A stretch of 64,000 nt of DNA from Hirschia baltica ATCC 49814 (GTDB lineage Bacteria > Pseudomonadota > Alphaproteobacteria > Caulobacterales > Hyphomonadaceae), in assembly GCF_000023785.1 (NCBI RefSeq), contig NC_012982.1, positions 2,108,001 to 2,172,000 of the forward strand, written 5' to 3'. Each line of letters starts with the position of its first letter. The stretch's first letter is position 1. The notes beneath the pieces are model-generated. The model was not told the origin of the DNA and made no database searches. It saw nothing but the letters and a program-made list of their open reading frames with translations. Below are positions 17,995 through 27,292 of the stretch, piece by piece. The position numbers and the translations under genes were made by a program.

Positions 17995-19035
17995 TTAATC
18001 AAAAAGAGCTTCTAAAATAGGCGGAGACCAAGATTTGGTTTCTTCGTCATAGATGGCAAAAGCAGCACCAAAATCCCACAAACACCAACCAATGCCGGCA
18101 TCCTCTGCAGATTGACGGTAATACTTAATCCATTTAGCGCGTTCGCTTTCAGGAACCCGTTTGTAAACGCCAAATTCTCCTAAGAAAATTGGTTTTCTCA
18201 ACTCTGCCCCCAACTGACGAGCTTCACTGAATAAGGAAATCACATCTTTTCGCTCTTGCTCTGTCCCCCACACTCTGCCTGTTGGATAATCTTTCGCAGT
18301 AAAGCTTGCACCTTGATGCGTAAATTCAAACGGACCGTAATCATGAAAAGTCACGATTATACGCGGATCATAAGGAAAGCGCATTTTTTTAAGGCCAGAG
18401 AAATTTCCCCAATGATCTCCGCCGAGCATAATCCAAGGATCGCTTCCAGCATTATTTCTGATGGTTGCAACCATTCGCGCATTCAATGGGATCAATTCTT
18501 TGCTCGTTAGCTCAGCCATTGGCTCATTGAGCACTTCAAAAATAATATTTTCGCCATGCCCGCGAAATCTTCTGGATATTTGTCGCCACATTGCATCCAA
18601 ACGGTCAATATGTGCGGATGGCGTCTGCATGATTTCTTCATAATGATGCACATCAATAATAACCTTCAGACCGTTTAGAAGCGCGACATTGACGACATGT
18701 TCTACACGCGCAAAAAAGGCTGGGTCTATTATATAGGGTGCTTCTTTTTGAGTATGAGCTGACCACCTAATCGGTAATCTAATAGTTTCAAAACCTGCTT
18801 TGCCAATTTCTTGCAGATGCTCATCTTTAATAATGTATGTCCAATCGCCTTCATTGGGCGCATCAAGAGCATTCCCCATATTGATACAGCGCGAAATCGG
18901 ACTTTCAGGAAGCGCCAGCTGGTGTGCGGAATAGGAAGATTGTGAATCTTCACTCTGATGTACATAGGCATATCCACCGCCAATAGTGCAGACAGAAAAA
19001 ACGGCCCCCAACAATCCCCACCAAATTTGTTTCAT
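17995..19035 (-). CDS. Exported glycoside hydrolase family 5 (cellulase-like) enzyme
   Basis: 346 residues with an N-terminal signal or anchor (WWGLLGAVFSVCTIGGGYAY). GH5 motifs are clear: CINMGNALDAPNEGDW at the first strand, IRLPIRWS, VIIDVHHYEE, the acid/base Glu in IFEVLNEPM and the nucleophile Glu in FLGEFGVYK. Such enzymes cleave beta-1,4-linked glucans or related polymers in the periplasm or outside. Its place, tail-to-tail with the polymerase gene of an exopolysaccharide cluster, suggests it trims or releases that polymer, much as BcsZ or PelA-type hydrolases do; this link is inference. AGG about 11 nt upstream supports ATG at 19035. Confidence 0.88.
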   Translation of the reverse strand: MKQIWWGLLGAVFSVCTIGGGYAYVHQSEDSQSSYSAHQLALPESPISRCINMGNALDAPNEGDWTYIIKDEHLQEIGKAGFETIRLPIRWSAHTQKEAPYIIDPAFFARVEHVVNVALLNGLKVIIDVHHYEEIMQTPSAHIDRLDAMWRQISRRFRGHGENIIFEVLNEPMAELTSKELIPLNARMVATIRNNAGSDPWIMLGGDHWGNFSGLKKMRFPYDPRIIVTFHDYGPFEFTHQGASFTAKDYPTGRVWGTEQERKDVISLFSEARQLGAELRKPIFLGEFGVYKRVPESERAKWIKYYRQSAEDAGIGWCLWDFGAAFAIYDEETKSWSPPILEALFD

Positions 19036-19353
19036 CGCTCTATTACCTAATATATCAAAACCAATTTCAGACGGGCTCTACTGTGAATATTCAGAGCCAA
19101 TGCCTTTATATGTCTGCATCCCTATTATATCGTCACATATGTTTTCAATTCCAAAACACAGCGCATGCAGCTTGATGTTTCGTGCTGAAGGTGCCCTCTT
19201 TGGGCAAAACTGTTATAATTGCCAAAACAAACCATTATTCCAAACACCAATAACGCGATCTTTAAAAGAAAAATATAACCCGTAAAAAGATATGGTATTC
19301 AAAGGGCCTAATTCACTCTAAACAAGGCCCCTACTTGAATCTGGAGAAGTTTG
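19036..19353. other. Intergenic region between GH5 and 2OG-oxygenase genes
   Basis: About 318 bp between two divergent genes. No ORF with a ribosome-binding site, tRNA or strong hairpin was seen. It must hold the two promoters; a weak GGGCC/GGCCC pair lies near 19301-19333. Confidence 0.4.
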
Positions 19354-20307
19354 ATGTCCCTTGACGCTGTTGTGTCCGCTATTGCCCCTGTATCCATGTC
19401 TCAGCGTGAAAATGCACCAGAAGCATTTGCAAAAGAACTCGGTGAAAGCTTTAAGCGTTATGGATTTGCGGTTCTTGCAGATCACGGTTTGGACCAAAAT
19501 GTGCTTGATACAGCTCTAGAACGCACAAAAACATTTTTTGCAATGTCAGACGTTGAAAAGGCTAAGTATAAACATACACCTGAAGGTCAGCGCGGTTATT
19601 TCCCATTCGGACAAGAAATTGCAAAAGATGCAAAACATGTAGATCTAAAAGAATTCTGGCACATTGCGCGGGATCTACCCGAAGGTCATCCCTATTCAGA
19701 CATCATGCCGCCCAACATCTCCATAGATGAAATACCTGATTGGCATCAGCAGACATACGCTATGTTTGAAGCATTGGACCAACTTGGTTTAAAAGTGTTG
19801 TCTTCAATAGCAATTTATCTGGGTCTTGAAGAAAACTGGTTTGATGATGCAATGCGGGATGGAAACTCCATACTTCGCATGCTCCATTATCCAGCTCAGG
19901 AGACGCCACCTCCAGAGGGGTCTGTGCGTGCCGCAGAACATGGTGATATTAACGTCATCACTCTTCTCTTGGGTGCTGAGGAAGGTGGGCTAGAGGTCAA
20001 AGACCGCGACGGTCTTTGGCTCCCTATTACACCGCCAGCTGGATGTCTCGTTGTCAATGTAGGTGATATGCTGGAGCGTCTTACAAATCACATATTGCCA
20101 TCAACACTTCATCGTGTTGTGAACCCAAAACCAGAGCGCTCAAAATTTGCCAGATATTCCACACCATTCTTCGCACATTTTAGACCAGATTTTGAAATCA
20201 AAACCCTAGAAACCTGCATATCTGACGAAAATCCTAATCGGTATGAACAATCAATCTCTGCGAACGATTTCCTACTGCAAAGATTAAAAGAAATCGGCCT
20301 AATCTAG
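19354..20307 (+). CDS. Isopenicillin N synthase-like 2-oxoglutarate/Fe(II) oxygenase
   Basis: 317-residue cytoplasmic enzyme. The DIOX_N region is at the N-terminus (FKRYGFAVLADHGL). The iron ligands are visible as HGDINVITLLLG (His and Asp) and the distal His in STLHRVVNP; the Arg-x-Ser that binds the 2-oxo acid is in RYSTPFF. Substrate unknown; close alphaproteobacterial relatives are annotated only as isopenicillin N synthase family. ATG at 19354 is used because GGAG lies 7 nt upstream; a TTG immediately before is less likely. It converges with arfB. Confidence 0.9.
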   Translation: MSLDAVVSAIAPVSMSQRENAPEAFAKELGESFKRYGFAVLADHGLDQNVLDTALERTKTFFAMSDVEKAKYKHTPEGQRGYFPFGQEIAKDAKHVDLKEFWHIARDLPEGHPYSDIMPPNISIDEIPDWHQQTYAMFEALDQLGLKVLSSIAIYLGLEENWFDDAMRDGNSILRMLHYPAQETPPPEGSVRAAEHGDINVITLLLGAEEGGLEVKDRDGLWLPITPPAGCLVVNVGDMLERLTNHILPSTLHRVVNPKPERSKFARYSTPFFAHFRPDFEIKTLETCISDENPNRYEQSISANDFLLQRLKEIGLI

Positions 20308-20318
20308 CATTTAGCCAA

Positions 20319-20735
20319 TCATTCAGTTGGATTTACGCGTCCTCGTAATTTTTTAACCTGCCCACGTTTTGTTTTCGTGTCAGTGCGTTTACGTTTAGCT
20401 GACAGGCTAGGTCTTGAGGCGACTCTAAATTTTGGCCGATGAGCAGCTTCATTAAGCATGCTCAACAGACGCTCACGGGCATCTTCTCGGTTCAATTGTT
20501 GGGTTCTGTGTTGCTGCGCCTTGATAATAATCCCGCCATCTTTGGTGATTTTAGAAGATAGCTTCGCTCTCATTCTGCGCTTAGTGGTTTCAAAAATAGT
20601 ATCACAATTGAGAAAGTCGAACCTTAACTGAACAGCAGTAGAGACCTTGTTCACATTCTGACCTCCAGGCCCACCTGCGCGAATAAAGCTCTCCTCCAAA
20701 AACGGTTCAATGTCTGTAAAAGTTATATTTGTCAT
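20319..20735 (-). CDS. arfB: Alternative ribosome-rescue factor ArfB (peptidyl-tRNA hydrolase)
   Basis: 138-residue stop-codon-independent release factor. The catalytic RAGGPGGQNVNKVSTAV is at residues about 19-35 (GGQ promotes hydrolysis of peptidyl-tRNA) and the C-terminal tail is strongly basic (KRKRTDTKTKRGQVKK), needed to enter the empty mRNA channel of stalled ribosomes. ATG at 20735 matches the family's N-terminus; the frame stays open 16 codons further to a GTG with poor spacing to a Shine-Dalgarno. Confidence 0.93.
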   Translation of the reverse strand: MTNITFTDIEPFLEESFIRAGGPGGQNVNKVSTAVQLRFDFLNCDTIFETTKRRMRAKLSSKITKDGGIIIKAQQHRTQQLNREDARERLLSMLNEAAHRPKFRVASRPSLSAKRKRTDTKTKRGQVKKLRGRVNPTE

Positions 20736-20947
20736 AGTGTTAAGCCGTGCAGGGCCTCTATAATATTGCTTCAATACGAGCACAAATCCTGCATTTCACT
20801 CAGGAAAACGTGATGTTTATGAACAGATGTGTTCAGCTTCAGTTCATACTAAGGGCCGCAGAATTTAGCTAAGTTAGCGCATGAATGTACGTTTACATTC
20901 TTATAGACTTATCAGCGCTATTTGAAAAATAACAGGAGAACCTGTTC

Positions 20948-21727
20948 ATGGCTTCAATAAAATCAATGTATTCAGCGTTTAGCATCGCTGGCCTCGTCGC
21001 CACAAGCCTTGCTATTTCCCCGAGTGCATTTGCTCAAAACTACGAGAGATCATCCCGTCAACAAGAGCTTGCTGGTGCCCACCATGCAGAGCGTAAAGGC
21101 TCAGCTCAACGCGTATCCCAAAACCGAAAGCATAATGATCACCGGAACGCAGGTAACCGCGCAGATCGTAATGATTATCGTGGCGACAACCGCTCAAACC
21201 GCAATAACAATGATCGCGCTTACCGGAACTCAGATTATGATCGTCAGTGGCAACATGCAGACAAAAACTACAACAACCATAACAGCCATGACAATCGCTA
21301 TAAAAACAATAGAAACACGCGTCCGCCGGCTGTTTATCAAAAACACCGCACAACACCCGTTTATCGTAGCGCAACTCATATAAACGGTTTTTACAACCCA
21401 AGAAGCTTCCGTGACAGGCGCTTTTACGGCACACGGCAGCATGGTCATTATCATGCAGGATATGACCATTTATATTGTCCAAATCACTCTGGAACGCGCT
21501 ACCATATAGGTGGAAGATATAACCGTGCAAATACAAGTATCGTGATTAGCAATTATGGTCGCTATGGCTTACATGAACCGCCGCGCGGTCATCATTGGGT
21601 TCGCGACAGAGATAATGGTGACGCGATCTTAGCCTCCGTAGCAACAGGCGCAATTATAGGGCTGGTGGTCGGTATCATCGCCTCTGAACATGACGACCAC
21701 AATGATCGTTATTATCGCCGGTACTAA
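20948..21727 (+). CDS. RcnB-like exported protein with N/R/H/D-rich low-complexity region
   Basis: 259 residues. Signal peptide with probable cleavage after SPSAFA (about residue 29). Residues 30-130 are a low-complexity stretch of Asn, Arg, Asp, His and Tyr. The C-terminal part carries the RcnB-family motif YGLHEPPRGHHWVRDRDNGDAIL followed by a hydrophobic segment (SVATGAIIGLVVGIIAS). RcnB in E. coli is periplasmic and affects nickel/cobalt efflux, but the alphaproteobacterial relatives differ much in sequence; the many His residues could bind metal. AGGAG 9 nt upstream supports the start. A strong terminator follows. Confidence 0.8.
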   Translation: MASIKSMYSAFSIAGLVATSLAISPSAFAQNYERSSRQQELAGAHHAERKGSAQRVSQNRKHNDHRNAGNRADRNDYRGDNRSNRNNNDRAYRNSDYDRQWQHADKNYNNHNSHDNRYKNNRNTRPPAVYQKHRTTPVYRSATHINGFYNPRSFRDRRFYGTRQHGHYHAGYDHLYCPNHSGTRYHIGGRYNRANTSIVISNYGRYGLHEPPRGHHWVRDRDNGDAILASVATGAIIGLVVGIIASEHDDHNDRYYRRY

Positions 21728-21750
21728 TCCCCAAAATCTAATCCAAAAAA

Positions 21751-21782
21751 AAGGCGTTGAGTGATAAACTCAACGCCCTTTT
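21751..21782. terminator. Bidirectional intrinsic terminator
   Basis: GGCGTTGAGT / ACTCAACGCC perfect 10-bp stem (21753-21762 and 21768-21777) with a 5-nt loop, flanked by an A-run on the left and CTTTT on the right. It lies between convergent genes (RcnB-like, plus; gatB, minus) and can serve both. Confidence 0.9.
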
Positions 21783-21801
21783 CTATTTCAGCAATTGGAA
21801 A

Positions 21802-23322
21802 CTAAATACCAAGTTTGCTCTTTAGAATTTCATTCACGGCTTGCGGATTTGCTTTACCGCCAGACAATTTCATCGCCTGCCCCACAAACCAGCCAAGTGC
21901 TTTAGGCTTTTTATGACCTTCAGCAAATTGCGCTTTTACTTGCTCAACTTGGTCTGGGTTTGCAGCCATGATTTCGTCAACCACTTTTTCAATTGCACCC
22001 GTGTCTGTGACTTGTTTCAAGCCATCACGTTCAACAATTGCTGCAGGATTAGCATCATCTTCTTCAATCAGTTTCTGAAAGACGTCTTTCGCGATTTTAC
22101 CAGAAATGGTTTTGTTCGCGATCAAATCAATCAGCCCGCCCAATTGCTTTGCAGAAACAGGGCTGTCTTCTAATTCAAGATCAAATTTGTTCAGGTAACC
22201 AAACAGTTCCTGAGTGACCCAGTTCGCAGCCATTTTAGCGTCGCGCCCTTTAGCCACCTCTTCAAAGAAAGCCGCCTTATCAGACTCTGCTGATAAAACA
22301 CCTGCATCATAAGCTTTGAGGCCATATTCATCTATAAAGCGCTGCTTTTTCTGGTCTGGCAACTCTGGCAGGTTTGCCTTGATCTTATCAACATATTCTT
22401 GCGTCAGAACGAGTGGCAATAAGTCAGGGTCAGGGAAATAACGATAATCATGCGCATCTTCTTTTGATCGCATAGACCGCGTTACACCTGTTTCAGCATC
22501 AAATAGACGTGTCTCCTGATCAATGACGCCGCCATCTTCGATAATTTCCACCTGACGGCGCGCTTCATATTCAGCAGCCTGCTCAATAAAGCGGAACGAA
22601 TTGACGTTTTTAATCTCACAACGTGTTCCAAGATGAGAGAAATCACCTGTTTCTTGAAATTTGTCGTAGCCACCCACTTTACAAACCGACACGTTTACAT
22701 CAGCCCGCAAATTACCTTCAGCCATGACACCATTACATGTGCCTAACGCAACCACGATAGACCGTAGTTTCTTGACATAAGCAGATGCTTCTTTAGGCGA
22801 GCGGATATCTGGTTTGGAAACGATCTCCATCAGCGCCACGCCTGACCGGTTCAGGTCAACATAAGTCGCGTTAGGGTCAAGATCGTGGATGGATTTACCA
22901 GCATCTTGCTCCATGTGGAGGCGTTCAATTCCAACTGTAATGCTAGATCCGTCTTCCAGTTCAACTTCAATTTCCCCCTCACCAACGATAGGGTATTGGA
23001 ATTGAGAAATTTGATAGCCTTGAGGCAAGTCTGGGTAAAAATAGTTTTTGCGATCAAAACGAGAGAACAAATTGATCTGAGCGTTCAGCCCAAGTCCTGT
23101 TCTCACAGCTTGCTCAACACAAAACTCGTTAATCACGGGCAACATGCCCGGTAGCGCAGTATCCACAAGTGCAACATTGCAGTTTGGATCAGCCCCAAAA
23201 TGGGTGGACGCTCCAGAAAACAGCTTTGATTTAGAAGTGATTTGAGCATGAACCTCAAGGCCCATGACCACCTCCCAATCGCCAGTAATTCCAGAAATGA
23301 TGAGTGGTTTACGGTCCGACAT
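21802..23322 (-). CDS. gatB: Asp/Glu-tRNA amidotransferase subunit B
   Basis: 506 residues, full length. GatB positions tRNA and activates the misacylated Glu-tRNAGln or Asp-tRNAAsn for amidation. Family motifs: [12 protein letters not shown] at the N-terminus, [50 protein letters not shown] and [20 protein letters not shown]; a GatB/YqeY tail domain ([13 protein letters not shown]) ends the protein. gatC and gatA are about 3.5 kb away on the same strand, so it is not in the gatCA operon. Confidence 0.97.
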   Translation of the reverse strand: MSDRKPLIISGITGDWEVVMGLEVHAQITSKSKLFSGASTHFGADPNCNVALVDTALPGMLPVINEFCVEQAVRTGLGLNAQINLFSRFDRKNYFYPDLPQGYQISQFQYPIVGEGEIEVELEDGSSITVGIERLHMEQDAGKSIHDLDPNATYVDLNRSGVALMEIVSKPDIRSPKEASAYVKKLRSIVVALGTCNGVMAEGNLRADVNVSVCKVGGYDKFQETGDFSHLGTRCEIKNVNSFRFIEQAAEYEARRQVEIIEDGGVIDQETRLFDAETGVTRSMRSKEDAHDYRYFPDPDLLPLVLTQEYVDKIKANLPELPDQKKQRFIDEYGLKAYDAGVLSAESDKAAFFEEVAKGRDAKMAANWVTQELFGYLNKFDLELEDSPVSAKQLGGLIDLIANKTISGKIAKDVFQKLIEEDDANPAAIVERDGLKQVTDTGAIEKVVDEIMAANPDQVEQVKAQFAEGHKKPKALGWFVGQAMKLSGGKANPQAVNEILKSKLGI

Positions 23323-23472
23323 ACGCTTCGCCAGTTTAGTAGGATTTGAATCAGGATGATGTATAAAACATCTAATACCCTGTTTGACCCGATGCGGAAC
23401 TTTTTTTCAATCCGTCAACCGATGTTTTCTTTAGTAAGATACACATCGATTGACGAAAAGTTTCATTTTCAC

Positions 23473-24306
23473 CTATGCAACATCATCCCATTGCGGTGCA
23501 AAGGTAGGATCAAACAGTCTGCGATTGTTTGCGCGCAGCTTGTCTATCATAGACATTTCTTCTGCCGACAACTCAAAATCAAAGACATCAATGCATTCAG
23601 CAAGTGATGAGCGACGGGTCGCACGCGGTAAAGCGATAATACCTTCCTGCTGCATCATCCAACGCATAATGATCTGCGATTTAGACTTACCGTGATCAAG
23701 CGCAATGCGCGTAATCTCATAATGGTTCAAAGCTTCGCCATCAGCTGTTGGACCATAAGCTACAACGGCTGCTCCAGTTTTGTGTGTCGCATCGATCACC
23801 CGGCTTTGATTGATCAAAGGATGGTACTCGATCTCATTGCACAAAATTGGACTTTCAGAATATTCTGACACGGCTTGGAACTGAGATGCTGTGAAGTTGG
23901 CTACACCAAGATGATTTGTAAGCCCTAACTCCTTCGCCTCATTCATCGCATCAATTGTGCGGTGAAGTGAGTATTTCTCGTTTGGCCAGTGCAAAATAAG
24001 CATGTCCACATGATCTAAACGCAAGCGATCTAAGCTTTCCCGAACAGACCACAATAAATCATATGGTCTGTAATCATTGATCCAGACCTTTGTCGAAACG
24101 AAAAGTTCGTCACGTTTTACACCAGAATCTTTAATTGCCGCACCAATCTGGCGTTCATTGTTATAAATCTGTGCGGTCTCAATATAACGGTAGCCTAACT
24201 TCAAGGCCTCTCGAACTTCTGAATTACAGGTAATCCCAGATAATCCACGTGTTCCTAAACCGATGCGAGGTAAGTCTACTCCAAAATGTGTCGTTGTGAG
24301 TGACAT
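23473..24306 (-). CDS. Aldo/keto reductase with a Glu at the usual catalytic Asp
   Basis: 277-residue TIM-barrel NADPH-dependent reductase. The family's tetrad is partly altered: YRYIETAQIYNNE carries Tyr but has Glu where the motif usually reads IDTA; Lys is in STKVW and His in LILHWPN. Other landmarks: GVANF, EYHPL and the cofactor loop AYGPTADGEAL. Substrate unknown, probably aldehydes or ketones. ATG at 24306 has AGGAG 8 nt upstream and is preferred over an in-frame GTG three codons earlier. The region upstream contains a perfect 12-bp inverted repeat (24487-24517). Confidence 0.9.
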   Translation of the reverse strand: MSLTTTHFGVDLPRIGLGTRGLSGITCNSEVREALKLGYRYIETAQIYNNERQIGAAIKDSGVKRDELFVSTKVWINDYRPYDLLWSVRESLDRLRLDHVDMLILHWPNEKYSLHRTIDAMNEAKELGLTNHLGVANFTASQFQAVSEYSESPILCNEIEYHPLINQSRVIDATHKTGAAVVAYGPTADGEALNHYEITRIALDHGKSKSQIIMRWMMQQEGIIALPRATRRSSLAECIDVFDFELSAEEMSMIDKLRANNRRLFDPTFAPQWDDVA

Positions 24307-24486
24307 TATATCCACTCCTTAATTTGATTTTGCTTCCTTGCAATAAAGCTTTGATGCTTCACTACAGCGAACCAATCCCAATGTTGTTGATTTACATTGC
24401 CCTTTTAAAGCCTGTTATTAAGGGACATGGAACCCCTTAACCCAGTGCAATATATGGTCAGTATACACACTTTTTCAGTTAAAGCA

Positions 24487-24517
24487 ATATCTGTATATAC
24501 CTTGAATATACAGATAT
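24487..24517. repeat. Perfect 12-bp AT-rich inverted repeat
   Basis: ATATCTGTATAT / ATATACAGATAT with a 7-nt spacer (ACCTTGA). It is followed on the plus strand by ATTTTTATT, but no plus-strand gene precedes it, so an operator is more likely than a terminator. It lies about 180 bp upstream of the aldo/keto reductase start and about 70 bp beyond the stop of the hypothetical gene at 24590. Confidence 0.7.
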
Positions 24518-24589
24518 ATTTTTATTGATAGGCTCTGTGTATCAATGCTTGGAGCTCAAATTAGTTCCACAAATATAATAAAACGCGTT

Positions 24590-24955
24590 TCAATTTTCGT
24601 AAAGTTCATCCGCACACAGATCATTAACGGTTCGGCGAACAATACCACCAACTTCAATATCCACTAATGCGTCATCACGTGCGAGCCGTTTTAGTTTTCT
24701 CTCTAAAATGCCACTCTCAAACACCTGAGCAACACAATCATACCAGACTGGAGGCGCACTGCTCTGAGAAGGGTCCAACATCACAGAAACCTCAGAATTC
24801 ACAAGCTGAAGTGCTTTGGCACGCTGGTTTCCGCCCTCTTCCAAGTCATTAACCAATACGCCCAAAGTGAGCGACAAAGCTGATATAGAGGCTAACAACA
24901 CCTTATTCTCCCAAACTCTACTACTTACGCCACAGACAAATCCGTGCAGATACAC
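24590..24955 (-). CDS. Small hypothetical protein with N-terminal hydrophobic segment
   Basis: 121 residues, not recognised. A hydrophobic stretch (VLLASISALSLTLGVLV, about residues 19-35) suggests an anchor or signal; the rest is soluble and acidic/basic mixed (LERKLKRLARDDALVDIEVGG). The start would be GTG at 24955 with AAGG about 7 nt upstream. It is isolated in an AT-rich, otherwise gene-free stretch between gatA and the aldo/keto reductase. It could be a chance frame. Confidence 0.45.
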   Translation of the reverse strand: MYLHGFVCGVSSRVWENKVLLASISALSLTLGVLVNDLEEGGNQRAKALQLVNSEVSVMLDPSQSSAPPVWYDCVAQVFESGILERKLKRLARDDALVDIEVGGIVRRTVNDLCADELYEN

Positions 24956-25315
24956 AGATTAACCTTAAGTACAGAAAATGACATACTAAAATGCAGTCCA
25001 CTTTCAGTTTGGAAAATCACCCCCCAAAAGATCTTCGCAAAAACAGATGAGCAGGTTCCATCAAAAACCTCAACACTTAATTACTAATTTTTAACAAAAA
25101 AATTTACAATAAAGTAGAACCAACTCACTGTTAACCATCACTATTTGATAGCAGAGATAGTTGGTTCCCAGACATTTGCCGACAAATACTCAACGGCCTC
25201 TCAAGAGAAACTAGAGTCGCCTCGCCTTTGCGTTTCACCATCTGTCAAACTGCAAAAAAAACGACATGCATTTGGCAGTACACGTCGTTTTTTTGAATTG
25301 GCACAGATATAATAA
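24956..25315. other. AT-rich gene-free region downstream of gatA
   Basis: About 360 bp without a supported gene. It contains an 8-bp inverted repeat GAACCAAC (25117-25124) / GTTGGTTC (25160-25167) around a 35-nt loop, and the gatA terminator at 25254-25294. A small RNA cannot be excluded. Confidence 0.4.
25254..25294. terminator. Intrinsic terminator of gatA
   Basis: A-run plus ACGAC (25254-25265) pairs with GTCGT plus T-run (25284-25294); the loop is about 18 nt. It lies just beyond the gatA stop on the minus strand and is symmetrical enough to work in both directions. Confidence 0.75.
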
Positions 25316-26794
25316 TTAATTCCACCAAGCCTTGGCTTTGGAATCAAACTCAGCAGAATCTTCAATCACTTTTGCCACTCGGAAACAGCTTTCCTCATCA
25401 AGCGCTTTACCAATTACTTGCAATGACAAAGGCAAGCCTTGGCTGTTCAAGCTAACTGGCAAACTCATGGCTGGTAATCCTGCCAGATTTGCTGTGACCG
25501 TGAAAATATCATTGAGATACATCTCAACCGGATCAGCTGATTTTTCACCAAGTCCGAATGCGGCAGAAGGACATGTCGGTGTTAAAAGTGCATCACATTC
25601 TTTATAGGCTTCCTGAAAATCCATCAAAATACGTTTTCGCACTTTTTGAGCTTTCAGATAATACGCGTCGTAATACCCAGCTGACAGCACATACGCACCA
25701 ATCATCAGACGGCGGCGAACCTCATCACCAAATCCTTCAGCACGCGTGGTTGAATACACATCATCAAGGTTTTCACCCTCTTTGCGAATACCAAAACGCA
25801 TCCCATCATAGCGAGCAAGGTTGGATGATGCTTCAGCTGGCGCAACGATATAATAGGCCGGCAAAGCATATTTTGTGTGAGGAAGAGATACATCAACAAT
25901 CTCGGCACCCGCCGCTTTTAACCACTCAATACCCTGCTGCCAAAGCGCTTCAATCTCATCAGACATGCCTTCAACACGATATTCTTTAGGAATACCAATT
26001 TTCATGCCCTTCACACCTTTAGAAAGGCTATCAGTCCATTTAGGCGTTTCGATGTGGAGAGACGTTGAATCCTTATCATCCGCCGAACACATAGCTTCTA
26101 GCATCAATGCTGTATCTTCAACATTTTTCGCAATTGGTCCTGCTTGATCAAGCGAACTCGCAAACGCCACCATACCATAGCGGCTTGCGCGTCCATAAGT
26201 CGGCTTAATACCCACTGTCCCCGTAAAGGCCGCTGGTTGACGAATAGATCCACCCGTATCAGATGCTGTTGCGGCTAGACACATATCAGCCGCCACCGCA
26301 GCAGCAGAACCACCCGATGAACCTCCAGGCGTTAATTGTGTCTCTTCTCCATTGCGCCGCCATGGGTTCACAACATTCCCAAAACACGATGTTTCATTGG
26401 AAGATCCCATGGCAAACTGGTCCATGTTGAGCTTACCCAACATAACCGCACCTTCATCCCAAAGGTTTTGCGTCACTGTAGATTCATATGTCGGCACAAA
26501 ATTAGACAATATGTCTGAACACGCGGTTGTTCGAACACCCTTTGTACAGAACAATTCTTTGACACCGATAGGTGCACCTTCAAGAATACCGCCCTCGCCT
26601 TTAGCAAGTTTCGCATCTGATGCATCTGCCATTTCCAACGCTTTATCCGTTGTCACTAACGTATATGCATTGATTGCAGAATTGGCTTTATCTATCACAT
26701 CCAAATGAGCTTGCGTAATTTCTCGTGCAGAGAAATCCTTGGCTTTAAGCCCTTTTACCGCATCAGTCAGTGTCAGTTTAGTAAGATCGCTCAC
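25316..26794 (-). CDS. gatA: Asp/Glu-tRNA amidotransferase subunit A
   Basis: 492-residue amidase-signature enzyme that releases ammonia from glutamine for tRNA-dependent amidation. The Ser-cisSer-Lys triad region is visible: the Lys in IGVKELF and the Gly/Ser-rich [16 protein letters not shown] followed by [11 protein letters not shown]. Its ATG overlaps the stop of the upstream GNAT gene by four bases, indicating translational coupling in a gatC-GNAT-gatA operon. Confidence 0.97.
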   Translation of the reverse strand: MSDLTKLTLTDAVKGLKAKDFSAREITQAHLDVIDKANSAINAYTLVTTDKALEMADASDAKLAKGEGGILEGAPIGVKELFCTKGVRTTACSDILSNFVPTYESTVTQNLWDEGAVMLGKLNMDQFAMGSSNETSCFGNVVNPWRRNGEETQLTPGGSSGGSAAAVAADMCLAATASDTGGSIRQPAAFTGTVGIKPTYGRASRYGMVAFASSLDQAGPIAKNVEDTALMLEAMCSADDKDSTSLHIETPKWTDSLSKGVKGMKIGIPKEYRVEGMSDEIEALWQQGIEWLKAAGAEIVDVSLPHTKYALPAYYIVAPAEASSNLARYDGMRFGIRKEGENLDDVYSTTRAEGFGDEVRRRLMIGAYVLSAGYYDAYYLKAQKVRKRILMDFQEAYKECDALLTPTCPSAAFGLGEKSADPVEMYLNDIFTVTANLAGLPAMSLPVSLNSQGLPLSLQVIGKALDEESCFRVAKVIEDSAEFDSKAKAWWN

Positions 26795-27288
26795 GCAGCG
26801 CTCCCGTTTGATTGTGACGGCACGCTATCGAGCCGTTTTTCCATAAAAATACTCAGAGGATGATCATCATATCCTCCAAAAGGACCTCTGCGAAAATAGC
26901 CGGCGTTTTCATACAACGCGATAGCTTCTTTCTGCGGTGGTCCAGTCTCTAAATAAATAGCATCAAAACCTTTGCTTTGAGCGAGAGTTTCCAATTCCGC
27001 CAGCAGTTTTTTTGCAATACCTTTTCCTCGGGCCATTGGACGTACAAACATACGTTTTAATTCCAATTGCCCAAGCTTGTTTTCTTTCAGAGCTCCACAG
27101 CCTACGACCTGTTCGTCCAACTTAGCGATGTAAAACACACCATTGCTGAGAATTTCCTCTGGGGTCGTACGATGGCATACACTAATAGGATAGATAGAAA
27201 GCAAATAGGCATCCAGTTCGGCAATCAACGCCCGACCAATATCAGTGGTTGGATCTGCTTCACCAAGTTGAAAACCGTCCGCTAGCAA
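26791..27288 (-). CDS. GNAT N-acetyltransferase inserted between gatC and gatA
   Basis: About 165 residues with an ordinary GNAT fold: beta4 VVGCGALKE, the acetyl-CoA pyrophosphate loop [20 protein letters not shown] and the C-terminal [18 protein letters not shown]. Substrate unknown. The open frame runs back inside gatC; the TTG at 27288, four bases past the gatC stop (27293-27295) and with GGA about 9 nt before it, best fits the start of the fold. Its stop overlaps the gatA start. A GNAT gene within the gat operon is unusual to me; amidotransferase-linked function is unproven. Confidence 0.85.
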   Translation of the reverse strand: MLADGFQLGEADPTTDIGRALIAELDAYLLSIYPISVCHRTTPEEILSNGVFYIAKLDEQVVGCGALKENKLGQLELKRMFVRPMARGKGIAKKLLAELETLAQSKGFDAIYLETGPPQKEAIALYENAGYFRRGPFGGYDDHPLSIFMEKRLDSVPSQSNGSAA

Positions 27289-27292
27289 TTGT

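Noticed and set aside
21012-21536. 174-codon minus-strand ORF opposite the RcnB-like gene
   Set aside because: His/Cys-rich translation is the mirror of the Asn/Arg/Asp-rich plus frame; the plus gene has signal peptide, Shine-Dalgarno and terminator.
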